From NCBI RefSeq assembly GCF_003217325.1, contig NZ_QJTI01000001.1, positions 220,454-284,453 on the forward strand: a DNA stretch of 64,000 nt, given 5' to 3'. This DNA is from Rhodopseudomonas faecalis (GTDB lineage: Bacteria > Pseudomonadota > Alphaproteobacteria > Rhizobiales > Xanthobacteraceae). The notes below the pieces were generated by a model that worked only from the letters and a program-made list of their open reading frames with translations, made no database searches and was not told the origin of the DNA. Below, in pieces: positions 41,827 through 52,073 of the stretch. A program made the position numbers and the translations under genes. The stretch's first letter is position 1, and every line of letters starts with the position of its first letter.

Positions 41827-42690
41827 TTGACCCGTCCGCAAGCCGCCCCCGTCGTCACCGCAGGTTCGGTGTCTTTTGGCAATGCGCTGCCGCTGGCGAT
41901 CATCGCCGGCCCGTGCCAGCTCGAAAGCCGGGCGCATGCGCTGGAAGTGGCGAGCGCGCTCAAGGAGATCGCGGCGCGGCTCGGCATCGGCCTGGTCTTC
42001 AAGACCTCGTTCGACAAGGCCAACCGCACCAGCGCCAGCGCCGCGCGTGGCGTCGGCCTTACTGACGCGCTGCCGGTGTTTGCCGAAATCCGCGATACGT
42101 TGCAGCTGCCGGTGCTGACCGACGTGCACGAGCCGGAGCAATGCGCGATCGCCGCGCAGGCGGTCGATGTGCTGCAGATCCCGGCGTTTCTGTGCCGGCA
42201 GACCGATCTGCTGCTGGCGGCGGCGGCAACCGGCAAGGTGGTCAACGTCAAGAAGGGCCAGTTTCTGGCGCCCTGGGACATGACCAATGTCGTCAACAAG
42301 CTGACCAGCGCCGGCAATCCCAACGTGCTGGTCACCGAGCGTGGCGTGTCGTTCGGCTACAACACGCTGGTGTCGGACATGCGCGCGCTGCCGATCATGG
42401 CGCAAAACACCGGCGCGCCGGTGATCTTTGACGCCACTCATTCGGTGCAGCAGCCGGGCGGCCAGGGCAGCTCGTCGGGCGGCGAACGCAAATTCGTGCC
42501 GGTGCTGGCGCGCGCCGCGGTCGCGGTCGGCGTTGCCGGCGTATTCATCGAGACCCATCCCGATCCCGACCATGCGCCGTCCGATGGCCCCAATATGGTG
42601 CCGCTGCGCGAGTTCGAGGGCTTGGTGCGCACGCTGATGGAATTCGACGCGCTCGCCAAGAAGCACGAGGCTGCCGCCGCAACGCTCTGA
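41827..42690 (+). CDS. kdsA: 3-deoxy-8-phosphooctulonate synthase
   Basis: 287 residues. Condenses arabinose 5-phosphate and phosphoenolpyruvate to KDO 8-phosphate, for the LPS inner core. Motifs: [51 protein letters not shown] and [12 protein letters not shown]. The start is a TTG preceded by AAGGAAG; the frame is open upstream without similarity and no ATG gives a family-like N-terminus. Use of TTG may keep expression low. Confidence 0.94.
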   Translation: MTRPQAAPVVTAGSVSFGNALPLAIIAGPCQLESRAHALEVASALKEIAARLGIGLVFKTSFDKANRTSASAARGVGLTDALPVFAEIRDTLQLPVLTDVHEPEQCAIAAQAVDVLQIPAFLCRQTDLLLAAAATGKVVNVKKGQFLAPWDMTNVVNKLTSAGNPNVLVTERGVSFGYNTLVSDMRALPIMAQNTGAPVIFDATHSVQQPGGQGSSSGGERKFVPVLARAAVAVGVAGVFIETHPDPDHAPSDGPNMVPLREFEGLVRTLMEFDALAKKHEAAAATL

Positions 42691-42724
42691 CGCCGCTGCA
42701 CGGAAGCCGAGAATCGCCGCTACA

Positions 42725-44347
42725 ATGGGTCGCGGCGCGGGAACGAATCGCGCCGGCAAAGTGTCTGTCTCAAAAGTTCGGGGACAGCGATCAGTGGGGC
42801 ATGGCGTGACGAAGGAACGGACCACCGGGCGGCACGCCTTGGCACGACCGCGGGCGAAGATCGCGGCGCTGGCCGCATTGTCGGCGATTCTGACGCTAAT
42901 GGTGCCGAGCGGCGATGCGCTGGCCAAGCGGGCAAAGCCTGCGCCGGTTGAGGCGACCGCGCCGCGCGTCGCCGGCGAGCCGATCATGGCGATCGTCTCG
43001 ATCGCCTCGCAGCAGGTCACGCTGTACGACGCCGAGGGCTGGATTTTGCGCGCGCCGGTGTCGACCGGCACCTCCGGGCGGGAAACCCCGGCCGGCGTGT
43101 TTGCGATCCTTGAAAAACGCAAGGACCACCGCTCCAGCATGTATGATGATGCCTGGATGCCCAACATGCAGCGCATCACCTGGAACGGCATCGCGATGCA
43201 TGGCGGGCCGCTGCCGGGCTATGCCGCCTCGCATGGCTGCGTGCGGCTGCCTTACGGTTTTGCCGAAAAGCTGTTCGATAAGACAAGGATCGGCATGCGG
43301 GTGATCGTATCGCCCAATGATGCCGAGCCGGTCGCGATCGACCATCCCGCGCTGCTGAAGCCTGATCCGGCCGCGATCGCGACCATTCCGGCGCGCGCCG
43401 ACACGCTGACCCGCGAGGCCGAGGAAGCCGCCAAGGTCGCGGACGAGGCCAAGAAGGCCGCCAAGGCCGCGGCGCGCGACGTGGCGCCGCTGAAATCATC
43501 GCTGCGCGCGCTGGAGCGCGCCAAATCCCGCGCCGATGCCGAACTGGCCCGCGCCGACCGCGTGCTGGCGAAGGCCTCGACCGACGAGGCCAAGGCGCGC
43601 GCCGAAGCCGCGCAGCAGAGCGCCGCGCAGCGTGCCGGGGAGGCAGCGGCCAAGCTCGCCGCGGCTAACGCCGATGCCGAGGCCAAGCGCGCGTTGGCGG
43701 AGGCCACCAAGGAGGCCGCCAAGGCCGCCGAGGCCAAGAAGAGTGAGGCGGCCAAGCTCGCCAGCGACGCAAGGCTCGCCGGGGAGCCGGTGTCGATCTA
43801 CATCAGCCGCGCCACCAACAAGCTCTATGTCCGCCGCAACACCCATAAGCCGGCCCCGGATGGCGGCGGCGAGGTGTTCGACGCCACCATCGAAGTGCCG
43901 GTCACGATCCGCGATCCGGACCGGCCGATCGGCACCCATGTATTCACGGCGATGGCCAAGAGTGACGCCGGCCTGCGCTGGAGCGCGGTCACCATCGATG
44001 GCGCCGACGATGCCAAAGCCGCGCTCGATCGCATCACCATGCCGCCGGAGGTGCTGGCGCGGATCGGCCCGACCGCCTTGCCGCGCAGCTCGATCGTGAT
44101 TTCCGACGAGCCGCTCAGCGCCGAAACCAATTATCGCACCGAGTTTGTCGCGGTGCTGAGCCATCAGCCGCAGGGCGGATTCATCACCCGCAAGCCGACG
44201 CCCAATGTGATGGTGGCGGATGGCGACGAGAGCTGGGACGGCGGCTTCGGTTCGTTCTTCTTCCCGAGCGGGCCCGAGTCGCGCGAGCTGCGCCAGCGCC
44301 GCAGCCGTGGCTATCCCGCTCAGCCGCTGCCCTGGCAGGCCTGGTAG
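42725..44347 (+). CDS. L,D-transpeptidase with two YkuD-like domains
   Basis: 540 residues if the ATG at 42725 is used; a GTG at 42806 would shorten it by 27 and place the hydrophobic export segment (about 47-65) nearer the N-terminus. The first YkuD domain (about 85-200) has the catalytic motif HGGPLPGYAASHGCVRLP with Cys nucleophile. An Ala/Lys/Glu-rich coiled coil (about 220-350) leads to a second YkuD-like region beginning VSIYISRATNKLYVRR that lacks the HG...SHGC motif. It likely makes 3-3 peptidoglycan crosslinks or anchors proteins. It follows kdsA by 34 bp. Confidence 0.85.
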   Translation: MGRGAGTNRAGKVSVSKVRGQRSVGHGVTKERTTGRHALARPRAKIAALAALSAILTLMVPSGDALAKRAKPAPVEATAPRVAGEPIMAIVSIASQQVTLYDAEGWILRAPVSTGTSGRETPAGVFAILEKRKDHRSSMYDDAWMPNMQRITWNGIAMHGGPLPGYAASHGCVRLPYGFAEKLFDKTRIGMRVIVSPNDAEPVAIDHPALLKPDPAAIATIPARADTLTREAEEAAKVADEAKKAAKAAARDVAPLKSSLRALERAKSRADAELARADRVLAKASTDEAKARAEAAQQSAAQRAGEAAAKLAAANADAEAKRALAEATKEAAKAAEAKKSEAAKLASDARLAGEPVSIYISRATNKLYVRRNTHKPAPDGGGEVFDATIEVPVTIRDPDRPIGTHVFTAMAKSDAGLRWSAVTIDGADDAKAALDRITMPPEVLARIGPTALPRSSIVISDEPLSAETNYRTEFVAVLSHQPQGGFITRKPTPNVMVADGDESWDGGFGSFFFPSGPESRELRQRRSRGYPAQPLPWQAW

Positions 44348-44371
44348 CGGACGCACTTCAACCCATTATCG

Positions 44372-44393
44372 GCCCGGCCGTGCGCGGCCGGGC
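44372..44393 (+). terminator. Stem-loop after L,D-transpeptidase gene
   Basis: A perfect 9-bp stem GCCCGGCCG/CGGCCGGGC with a TGCG loop lies 24 bp after the stop codon. No T-run follows, so intrinsic termination is uncertain. Confidence 0.4.
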
Positions 44394-44426
44394 GTGGGCA
44401 GAGGGTTATACTGTCAGATTGTTTTA

Positions 44427-44552
44427 ATGACCGTCATGCCCGCGCTTGTCGCGTGTATCCACGTCTTAAAATCCCAGCAAGATCAAAGACGTGGATGGCC
44501 GGGACGAGCCCGGCCATGACGTGCGGAGTGGTTGGTATCAATCGCCGTTGGT
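44427..44552. repeat. Dispersed palindromic intergenic repeat, copy 2
   Basis: A 126-bp element closely matching 22022-22146, including the 12-base arm pair around GGCCGGGACGAGCCCGGCC. The first small hairpin is degenerate here (CGCGTGTAT in place of CGCGGGTAT). As with copy 1 it lies between convergent genes and ends 1 bp before the stop codon of the minus-strand gene, here queF. Confidence 0.85.
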
Positions 44553-44553
44553 A

Positions 44554-45048
44554 TTAGCCGCGGCCGCGATAGGGCTGCACGCCTTGCTCCGGCACCCACA
44601 GTCCCTTGGGAATTCGGCCGGTCTGCCAGAACACGTCGATCGGGATGCCGCCGCGCGGATACCAATAGCCACCGATCCGCAGCCATTTCGGCTTGATTTC
44701 CTGGGCAATGCGCTTGCCGATCGCCACGGTGCAATCCTCATGGAACGCGCCGTGATTGCGGAACGCGGCGAGATAGAGCTTGAGCGACTTCGATTCCAGC
44801 AGCCAGGCGCCCGGGGCGTAATCGATCACCAGATGGGCGAAATCGGGCTGGCCGGTAACCGGGCACAGCGAGGTGAACTCCGGCGCCGTGAAGCGCGCCA
44901 GATAATCGGTGTCGCGCTGCGGGTTCGGCACACGGTCGAGCCGGGCTGCCTCGGGCGTTGTCGGCCATTCGACCTCGTGTCCGAGCTGCAATTCGGGCGT
45001 GGCGGCGGCGGCCGGTTGGCGCGGGGAGCGGCGGGGCGTTTTCGGCAT
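44554..45048 (-). CDS. queF: NADPH-dependent preQ0 reductase QueF
   Basis: 164 residues, the short (unimodular) QueF type. Reduces 7-cyano-7-deazaguanine to preQ1 in queuosine synthesis. The catalytic Cys sits in [18 protein letters not shown], and [20 protein letters not shown] is the characteristic QueF motif. The ATG at 45048 is preferred; a longer frame adds 19 residues. It stands alone, divergent from eno across 186 bp, and its stop codon abuts a dispersed repeat. Confidence 0.95.
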   Translation of the reverse strand: MPKTPRRSPRQPAAAATPELQLGHEVEWPTTPEAARLDRVPNPQRDTDYLARFTAPEFTSLCPVTGQPDFAHLVIDYAPGAWLLESKSLKLYLAAFRNHGAFHEDCTVAIGKRIAQEIKPKWLRIGGYWYPRGGIPIDVFWQTGRIPKGLWVPEQGVQPYRGRG

Positions 45049-45189
45049 CGGTTTCCGTTCGGCTGAGGGCAGAGGCGCTGCACGGGCGGCATGGCGGGCT
45101 GCCATGGCGGCCAGCGGCGTTCACCGCACTCTTAGCCAATCGGGGAAGCTCGGTCACGCGGCCTTTTCCCGGGGCGGTCCATGCTGTAG

Positions 45190-46518
<1,329 letters not shown>

Positions 46519-46533
46519 ATCCAACGACGACGG

Positions 46534-46673
46534 CATTCCGGGGCGCTCGCGATCGCGCGCGACCCTGGAATGACGTCTTTCGCAACGATCGACAGCGATT
46601 CCGGGTTCGACCGCCGCTGATGCGGCGGCCGCCCCGGAATGACTGAATGACAAAAGACTGAATGACAAAAGAC
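46534..46673. repeat. Nested palindromes and 15-bp tandem repeat after eno
   Basis: Two imperfect palindromes, both bounded by ATTCC...GGAAT: 46534-46572 and 46598-46640 (outer ATTCCGGG/CCCGGAAT, inner CCGCCGC/GCGGCGG with TGAT loop). They are followed by two exact copies of GACTGAATGACAAAA (46641-46655, 46656-46670) plus GAC. The element fills the gap between convergent eno and the LysE gene and resembles mosaic intergenic repeats. Confidence 0.8.
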
Positions 46674-46683
46674 GGTGTGGCGA

Positions 46684-47295
46684 TCAGCGTTCCGCGGTCG
46701 CCAGCTTGGCGCCAAGCGCCACAAAGGCAGCGGCAAAGCCGCGCCGCATCCAGGTCAAGACCCGCGGCCGCGCAATGATGTGATCGCGCACCGACGCCGC
46801 AAACAGCCCGTAAATCGCAAACACCACGAAGGTCAGCGCCATGAATGCCGCGCTCAGCGTCAGCATTTGCGGCAGCGGCTCGGTTTCGCCGGCGGGAATG
46901 AACTGCGGCAGGAACGCCAAAAAGAAGATCGACAGTTTTGGATTGAGGATGTTGATCAGCACGCCGGTGATGGTGACGTCGAGCACCGATTGCTCGCGCA
47001 GCTCGCGCTCGATCTTGAGCGGCCCGTGTTCGCGCAGCGTCATCCAGGCCATATAGAGCAGATAAGCGACGCCGAGATATTTGAACGCCTGGAACGCCAC
47101 CGCGCTGGTATGCAGCAGCGCGGCGAGGCCGAGAATGGCCGCCGCCATATGCGGCACGATGCCGATCGTGCAGGCGAAGGCCGCGACCACGCTGGCCTTG
47201 GCGCCGCGCGATAGCCCGGCGGCCAGCGTGTACAGCGCGCCGGTGCCCGGCGAGGCAATCACGATCAGCGACGTAATCAGGAATTCTGGACTCAC
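46684..47295 (-). CDS. LysE-family amino acid exporter
   Basis: 203 residues, the usual LysE/RhtB length, with about six hydrophobic segments. The N-terminal LITSLIVIASPGTGALYTLAAGLSRG (family signature SPGPN-like, here SPGTG) and ILNPKLSIFFLAFLPQFI are characteristic. The GTG at 47295 is chosen because GAGGA precedes it. The family exports amino acids or their analogues; the substrate is unknown. Inverted between eno and ftsB. Confidence 0.88.
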   Translation of the reverse strand: MSPEFLITSLIVIASPGTGALYTLAAGLSRGAKASVVAAFACTIGIVPHMAAAILGLAALLHTSAVAFQAFKYLGVAYLLYMAWMTLREHGPLKIERELREQSVLDVTITGVLINILNPKLSIFFLAFLPQFIPAGETEPLPQMLTLSAAFMALTFVVFAIYGLFAASVRDHIIARPRVLTWMRRGFAAAFVALGAKLATAER

Positions 47296-47450
47296 GGCGG
47301 CTGTCCTCGGCGGAGCGGCGATCGGCGTGCCACTATGGCGGCGGCCTGGCCAGGGCACAAGGCGAGCTAAGCCGCTGCGCCGTGCGGCCAAATGCGGCTG
47401 CGGCTGGCGAACGTTAGCGTGCCATTAACCGCGTTGTCGCATGGTCAGGC

Positions 47451-47768
47451 ATGGTCTCCCGCACCCGCCTCAAATCGTTGCTCACCGGGCTCGCGCTCTA
47501 TGCGATCGCAGCCGCCGTGATCGGCTATTTCGGTTCCAACGCTTATACGGGAAAATACGGGCTCAATGCCCGCCAGGAGCTTGATCAGGAGATCATCGCG
47601 CTGACTTCCGAATTGGAGCGTCTGAAAAAGGAGCGCGCCGAGGGCGAAAAGCGAGTCGCGCTGCTGCGCTCCGATCGGCTCGACCCCGACATGCTCGACC
47701 AGCGCGTGCGTTTTCAGCTCGACTATGCACACCCGAACGACCTGGTGCGCATCCTGCCGTCGAAATGA
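47451..47768 (+). CDS. ftsB: FtsB/DivIC-type septum formation protein
   Basis: 105 residues. One N-terminal membrane segment (about 9-28) followed by a coiled coil rich in Glu/Leu/Lys (about 40-75, ELDQEIIALTSELERLKKER) and a short C-terminal domain. This is the FtsB layout; FtsB with FtsL and FtsQ activates septal peptidoglycan synthesis. The position between eno and pdhA is standard in alphaproteobacteria. Confidence 0.88.
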   Translation: MVSRTRLKSLLTGLALYAIAAAVIGYFGSNAYTGKYGLNARQELDQEIIALTSELERLKKERAEGEKRVALLRSDRLDPDMLDQRVRFQLDYAHPNDLVRILPSK

Positions 47769-47924
47769 CGTCGTAAGTTTCAAAATCGCGCAAGAACTAT
47801 CACGAAAGTTTCACGTTACGCTGCGTTGCGACATGATGGCTGCGCGGGCGTGATGCAATCCTTTTGCTGCGTCATTAGTTAGGCTAGAGATAGTCGCAAC
47901 TAACAAGCATTGGATTGAATCGCC

Positions 47925-48962
47925 ATGCCCGCATCGAAGAAGCGTGACGTGCCAGCCAGGGACGAGGCGTCGCAGACCGGCAGCGGCACGCGCCGGCCGG
48001 TGAGCGAATTCAGCCGCGAGCAGGAGCTGCGCGCGCTGCGCGACATGCTGCTGATCCGCCGCTTCGAGGAGAAGGCCGGCCAGCTCTATGGCATGGGCGC
48101 GATCGGCGGCTTCTGCCATCTCTATATCGGCCAGGAAGCGATCGTGGTCGGCATGCAGATGGTGCTGAAAGAAGGCGATCAGGTCATCACCGGCTATCGC
48201 GATCATGGCCATATGCTGGCGTGCGGCATGGATGCCAATGGCGTGATGGCGGAACTGACCGGGCGCCGCGGCGGCTACTCCAAAGGCAAGGGCGGCTCGA
48301 TGCACATGTTCAGCCTCGAGAAGCACTTTTATGGCGGCCACGGTATCGTCGGCGCGCAGGTGTCGCTCGGCACCGGGCTCGCCTTCGCCAATCGCTATCG
48401 CGGCAATGACAATGTCTGTCTGGCCTATTTTGGCGACGGCGCCGCCAATCAGGGCCAAGTCTATGAGAGTTTTAACATGGCGGCGCTGTGGAAGCTGCCG
48501 GTGGTCTATGTGATCGAGAACAACCGCTATGCGATGGGCACGTCGGTGACGCGCTCCTCGGCGCAGACCGATTTTTCCAAGCGCGGCCTGTCGTTCAACA
48601 TTCCCGGCGAACAGGTCGACGGCATGGATGTCCGCGCCGTGCATGAGGCTGGTTCGCGTGCGGTGGCGCATTGCCGCGCCGGCAACGGCCCCTACATCCT
48701 GGAGATGCAGACCTATCGCTATCGCGGCCACTCGATGTCCGACCCCGCCAAATATCGGACGCGCGAGGAGGTCGATAAGATCCGCAACGACCAGGACCCG
48801 ATCGAACAGGTGCGGCAGCGTTTGCTGGCCATGAAGATGACCGAGGACGATTTGAAGGCGATCGATGCCGAGGTGCGCACCATCGTCAACGCCTCGGCCG
48901 AATTCGCCCAGCACGATCCCGAGCCCGATGCCTCGGAACTCTACACCGACGTTTATCGCTAA
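47925..48962 (+). CDS. pdhA: Pyruvate dehydrogenase E1 alpha subunit
   Basis: 345 residues. Thiamine-diphosphate-dependent subunit of PDH E1. The TPP motif is GDGAANQGQVYESFNMAALWKLPVVYVIENN, and the phosphorylation-loop-like segment YRYRGHSMSDPAKYRTREE follows. RRFEEKAGQLYGMGAIGGFCHLYIGQEA is typical. It starts 156 bp after ftsB and 34 bp before pdhB. Confidence 0.97.
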   Translation: MPASKKRDVPARDEASQTGSGTRRPVSEFSREQELRALRDMLLIRRFEEKAGQLYGMGAIGGFCHLYIGQEAIVVGMQMVLKEGDQVITGYRDHGHMLACGMDANGVMAELTGRRGGYSKGKGGSMHMFSLEKHFYGGHGIVGAQVSLGTGLAFANRYRGNDNVCLAYFGDGAANQGQVYESFNMAALWKLPVVYVIENNRYAMGTSVTRSSAQTDFSKRGLSFNIPGEQVDGMDVRAVHEAGSRAVAHCRAGNGPYILEMQTYRYRGHSMSDPAKYRTREEVDKIRNDQDPIEQVRQRLLAMKMTEDDLKAIDAEVRTIVNASAEFAQHDPEPDASELYTDVYR

Positions 48963-48996
48963 TCCTGCGCCACGCTGGCAGTGATCCGGAGCAACC

Positions 48997-50376
48997 ATGG
49001 TCATTCAAGTTCTGATGCCCGCGCTGTCCCCGACCATGGAGCGGGGCAACCTGTCGAAATGGCTCAAGAAGGAAGGCGAGCCGGTGAAGTCCGGCGACGT
49101 GATCGCCGAGATCGAGACCGACAAGGCCACGATGGAAGTCGAGGCCGCTGACGACGGCACGCTCGGCAAAATCCTGGTGCCGGCAGGCACGCATGACGTC
49201 GCGGTCAACACGCCGATCGCCACCATTGTCGGCGACAACGACAGCGCCGATCAGGCGGCCTCCGCCGCGCCTGAGGAGCGCGCCAAGGAAGAAGCGCCGC
49301 CGCGCCCTGAGCCCGTTGCTACCAAGGCTGATGCGGCGCCCACGGCGCCGGCCGCGCCGGCGCTGCGCGATCCCGACATTCCCGAAGGCACTGAGATGGT
49401 AACGGTCACGTTGCGCGAAGCGCTGCGCGATGCGATGGCCGAGGAGATGCGCCGCGACGCCGATGTGTTCGTGATGGGCGAGGAAGTTGCCGAATATCAG
49501 GGCGCCTATAAGGTCACGCAGGGGCTGCTGCAGGAATTCGGCAATAAGCGCGTGATCGACACGCCAATCACCGAGCACGGCTTTGCCGGCATCGGGGTCG
49601 GCGCGGCGTTCGCCGGGCTTAAACCGATCGTCGAATTCATGACCTTCAACTTCGCGATGCAGGCGATCGACCAGATCATCAATTCGGCGGCGAAGACGCT
49701 GTACATGTCCGGCGGCCAGATGGGCTGCTCGATCGTGTTTCGTGGGCCTAATGGCGCGGCCTCGCGCGTCGCCGCGCAGCACAGCCAGGATTATTCGGCC
49801 TGGTACTCACACATCCCAGGGCTGAAAGTGGTCGCGCCTTATTCGGCTGCTGATGCCAAGGGTCTGCTGAAAGCCGCGATCCGCGATCCCAATCCGGTGG
49901 TGTTCCTCGAGCATGAGATGCTGTACGGGCAATCCGGCGAGGTGCCCAAACTCGACGACTACGTGGTGCCGATCGGCAAGGCCAGGATCGCGCGCGCCGG
50001 CCGTGATGTCACGCTGATCGCCTGGTCGCATGGCATGACCTATGCGCTGAAGGCGGCGGATCAACTCGCCAGCGAAGGCATCGACGCAGAAGTGATCGAT
50101 CTGCGCACGCTGCGGCCGCTCGACACCGACACGCTGATCGCTTCGGTGCAGAAGACCGGGCGCGCGGTGGTGATCGAGGAGGGCTGGCAGCAGAACGGCG
50201 TCGGTGCGGAAATCGCCGCGCGGCTAATGGAGCATGCGTTCGATTATCTCGACGCGCCGGTGAAGCGGGTATCCGGCAAGGACGTGCCGATGCCCTATGC
50301 CGCCAATCTTGAAAAGCTGGCCTTGCCCAGCGTGGCCGAGGTGGTCGAAGCCGCCAAAGCCGTTTGCTATCGGTGA
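48997..50376 (+). CDS. pdhB: Pyruvate dehydrogenase E1 beta subunit with lipoyl domain
   Basis: 459 residues. An N-terminal lipoyl domain (about 1-78) has the lipoylation Lys43 in [12 protein letters not shown], joined by an Ala/Pro-rich linker to the E1-beta transketolase-like domain from about residue 130 ([38 protein letters not shown]). Fusion of a lipoyl domain to E1-beta is known from alphaproteobacterial PDH. The DNA of this lipoyl domain is nearly identical to that in pdhC. Confidence 0.97.
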   Translation: MVIQVLMPALSPTMERGNLSKWLKKEGEPVKSGDVIAEIETDKATMEVEAADDGTLGKILVPAGTHDVAVNTPIATIVGDNDSADQAASAAPEERAKEEAPPRPEPVATKADAAPTAPAAPALRDPDIPEGTEMVTVTLREALRDAMAEEMRRDADVFVMGEEVAEYQGAYKVTQGLLQEFGNKRVIDTPITEHGFAGIGVGAAFAGLKPIVEFMTFNFAMQAIDQIINSAAKTLYMSGGQMGCSIVFRGPNGAASRVAAQHSQDYSAWYSHIPGLKVVAPYSAADAKGLLKAAIRDPNPVVFLEHEMLYGQSGEVPKLDDYVVPIGKARIARAGRDVTLIAWSHGMTYALKAADQLASEGIDAEVIDLRTLRPLDTDTLIASVQKTGRAVVIEEGWQQNGVGAEIAARLMEHAFDYLDAPVKRVSGKDVPMPYAANLEKLALPSVAEVVEAAKAVCYR

Positions 50377-50379
50377 TAC

Positions 50380-50676
50380 ATGTCTGGACCTCGTGAACAA
50401 CCACTGCCGCCCGATGTGATCGGCCGCGATGATGCGGTCGAGGTGCTGCGCGCCTTCGTCGTCGATGGCGGGCTGTCGATCGCTTTCACAAGGGCTTTTG
50501 AGGAGCCGGATATGTGGGGCATGTTGCTGGTCGATATCGCCCGCCATGCCGCGCGCGCGTTCTCGCGCGAAACTGATTTGTCGGAGCAGGAAGCGCTGGC
50601 GCGGATTGTCGATATGTTCCAGGCCGAGCTGGCGCGGCCATCCGATCTCGGCGAAACCTCGTCGCGCACGCAGTAA
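50380..50676 (+). CDS. DUF5076-like small protein in the PDH operon
   Basis: 98 residues. It starts 3 bp after pdhB and ends 12 bp before pdhC, so it is translated with the complex. Sequence DVIGRDDAVEVLRAFVVDGGLSIAFTRAFEEPDMWGMLLVDIARHAARAF resembles the DUF5076 family. Soluble, no signal peptide, no cysteines. I infer a role tied to PDH, perhaps assembly or regulation, from position alone. Confidence 0.75.
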   Translation: MSGPREQPLPPDVIGRDDAVEVLRAFVVDGGLSIAFTRAFEEPDMWGMLLVDIARHAARAFSRETDLSEQEALARIVDMFQAELARPSDLGETSSRTQ

Positions 50677-50688
50677 GGTCATCCGCTC

Positions 50689-52023
50689 ATGCCGATCAAC
50701 ATCCTGATGCCCGCGCTGTCGCCGACCATGGAGCGCGGCAATCTCGCCAAATGGCTGAAGAAGGAAGGCGATGCGGTGAAATCCGGCGACGTGATCGCCG
50801 AGATCGAGACCGACAAGGCCACCATGGAGGTCGAGGCAGTCGATGATGGCACCATCGCCAAAATCCTGGTGCCGGAAGGCACCCATGACGTCGCGGTCAA
50901 TGACGTGATCGCGGTGCTGGCCGGCGAGGGCGAGGATGTCAAAGCGGCGGGAGCGGCCAAACCGCAGAGCGCGGCGCCGCGCGCTGCGGCAGTGCCTGCC
51001 GCGCCATCGCATCAGGAAGCCCATCCCTCGGCCGCGACCAGCGCCACGGAGCGCACGGCGCCCGCTGCGCCCGTTGCAGCGGCAGCCGCGCATGGCGAAG
51101 GCCGGGTGTTTGCCTCGCCGCTGGCGCGGCGTTTGGCGCAGCAGGCCGGCATCGATCTTGGCCGCATCAATGGTTCGGGTCCCCATGGCCGGGTGATCGC
51201 GCGCGACGTCGAGCAAGCGCAGGCGGGCGGCGCGCTGAAAACTGCGCCCGCGGCGCAGCCGGCTTTGTCAGCGCCGCCGTCGCTGTCGGATCAGCAGATC
51301 CGCGCTCTGTTCAAGGACGGCAGCTATGACGAACAGCCGCATGACAGCCTACGCAAGATCATCGCGCAGCGGCTGGTGCAGGCCAAGCAGACCATTCCGC
51401 ATTTCTATCTGACCATCGAGTGCAATCTCGATCGGCTCTTGGCGGCGCGCGAACAGATCAACGCGCAGGCGCCGAAGGACAAGGATGGCAAGCCCGCTTA
51501 CAAGCTGTCGGTCAATGATTTCGTCATCAAGGCGCTGGCGCTGGCGTTGCAGCGCGTGCCCGATGCCAACGTCACTTGGACCGAAGGCGCGCTACTCAAG
51601 CATCGCAGTTCCGATGTCGGCGTGGCGGTCGCGATCCCCGGCGGCCTGATCACGCCGGTGGTACGCGATGCCCATCAAAAGTCGCTGTCGGCGATCTCGC
51701 GCGAGATGAAGGATTTTGCGGCGCGGGCGCGCAATCGCCGGCTGAAGCCGGAGGAGTATCAAGGCGGCTCGACCGCGGTCTCCAATCTCGGCATGTACGG
51801 CATCAAGGATTTTTCGGCGGTGATCAATCCGCCGCAGGCGACCATTCTGGCGGTCGGCGCGGGCGAGCAGCGCGCCGTGGTGGTCGATGGCAAGATCGAG
51901 ATCGCCAATATGATGAGCGTCACGCTATCGACTGATCACCGCGCGGTCGATGGCGCGCTCGGCGCCGAGCTTTTGGGCGCGTTCAAGCTCTTGATCGAAA
52001 ACCCTGTGATGATGGTGGTGTGA
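50689..52023 (+). CDS. pdhC: Dihydrolipoamide acetyltransferase (PDH E2)
   Basis: 444 residues. One N-terminal lipoyl domain (about 1-78, Lys43), a flexible Ala/Pro-rich linker, a peripheral subunit-binding domain (about 142-178, ASPLARRLAQQAGIDLGRINGSGPHGRVIARDVE region), and the catalytic acetyltransferase domain with His417 and Asp421 in STDHRAVDG. It builds the PDH core and passes acetyl to CoA. A palindromic repeat follows immediately, before lpd. Confidence 0.97.
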   Translation: MPINILMPALSPTMERGNLAKWLKKEGDAVKSGDVIAEIETDKATMEVEAVDDGTIAKILVPEGTHDVAVNDVIAVLAGEGEDVKAAGAAKPQSAAPRAAAVPAAPSHQEAHPSAATSATERTAPAAPVAAAAAHGEGRVFASPLARRLAQQAGIDLGRINGSGPHGRVIARDVEQAQAGGALKTAPAAQPALSAPPSLSDQQIRALFKDGSYDEQPHDSLRKIIAQRLVQAKQTIPHFYLTIECNLDRLLAAREQINAQAPKDKDGKPAYKLSVNDFVIKALALALQRVPDANVTWTEGALLKHRSSDVGVAVAIPGGLITPVVRDAHQKSLSAISREMKDFAARARNRRLKPEEYQGGSTAVSNLGMYGIKDFSAVINPPQATILAVGAGEQRAVVVDGKIEIANMMSVTLSTDHRAVDGALGAELLGAFKLLIENPVMMVV

Positions 52024-52032
52024 ACGTCCTTA

Positions 52033-52055
52033 CCCTCTCCCACAAGGGGAGAGGG
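52033..52055. repeat. Palindromic repeat between pdhC and lpd
   Basis: CCCTCTCCC and GGGAGAGGG pair perfectly (9 bp, loop ACAAG). The right arm runs into GGGGAAGAAGAG, the only purine-rich stretch that could serve as the lpd ribosome-binding site. I recall this motif type as a dispersed repeat in Bradyrhizobium-like genomes. Confidence 0.8.
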
Positions 52056-52073
52056 GAAGAAGAGCGAGTAGTT

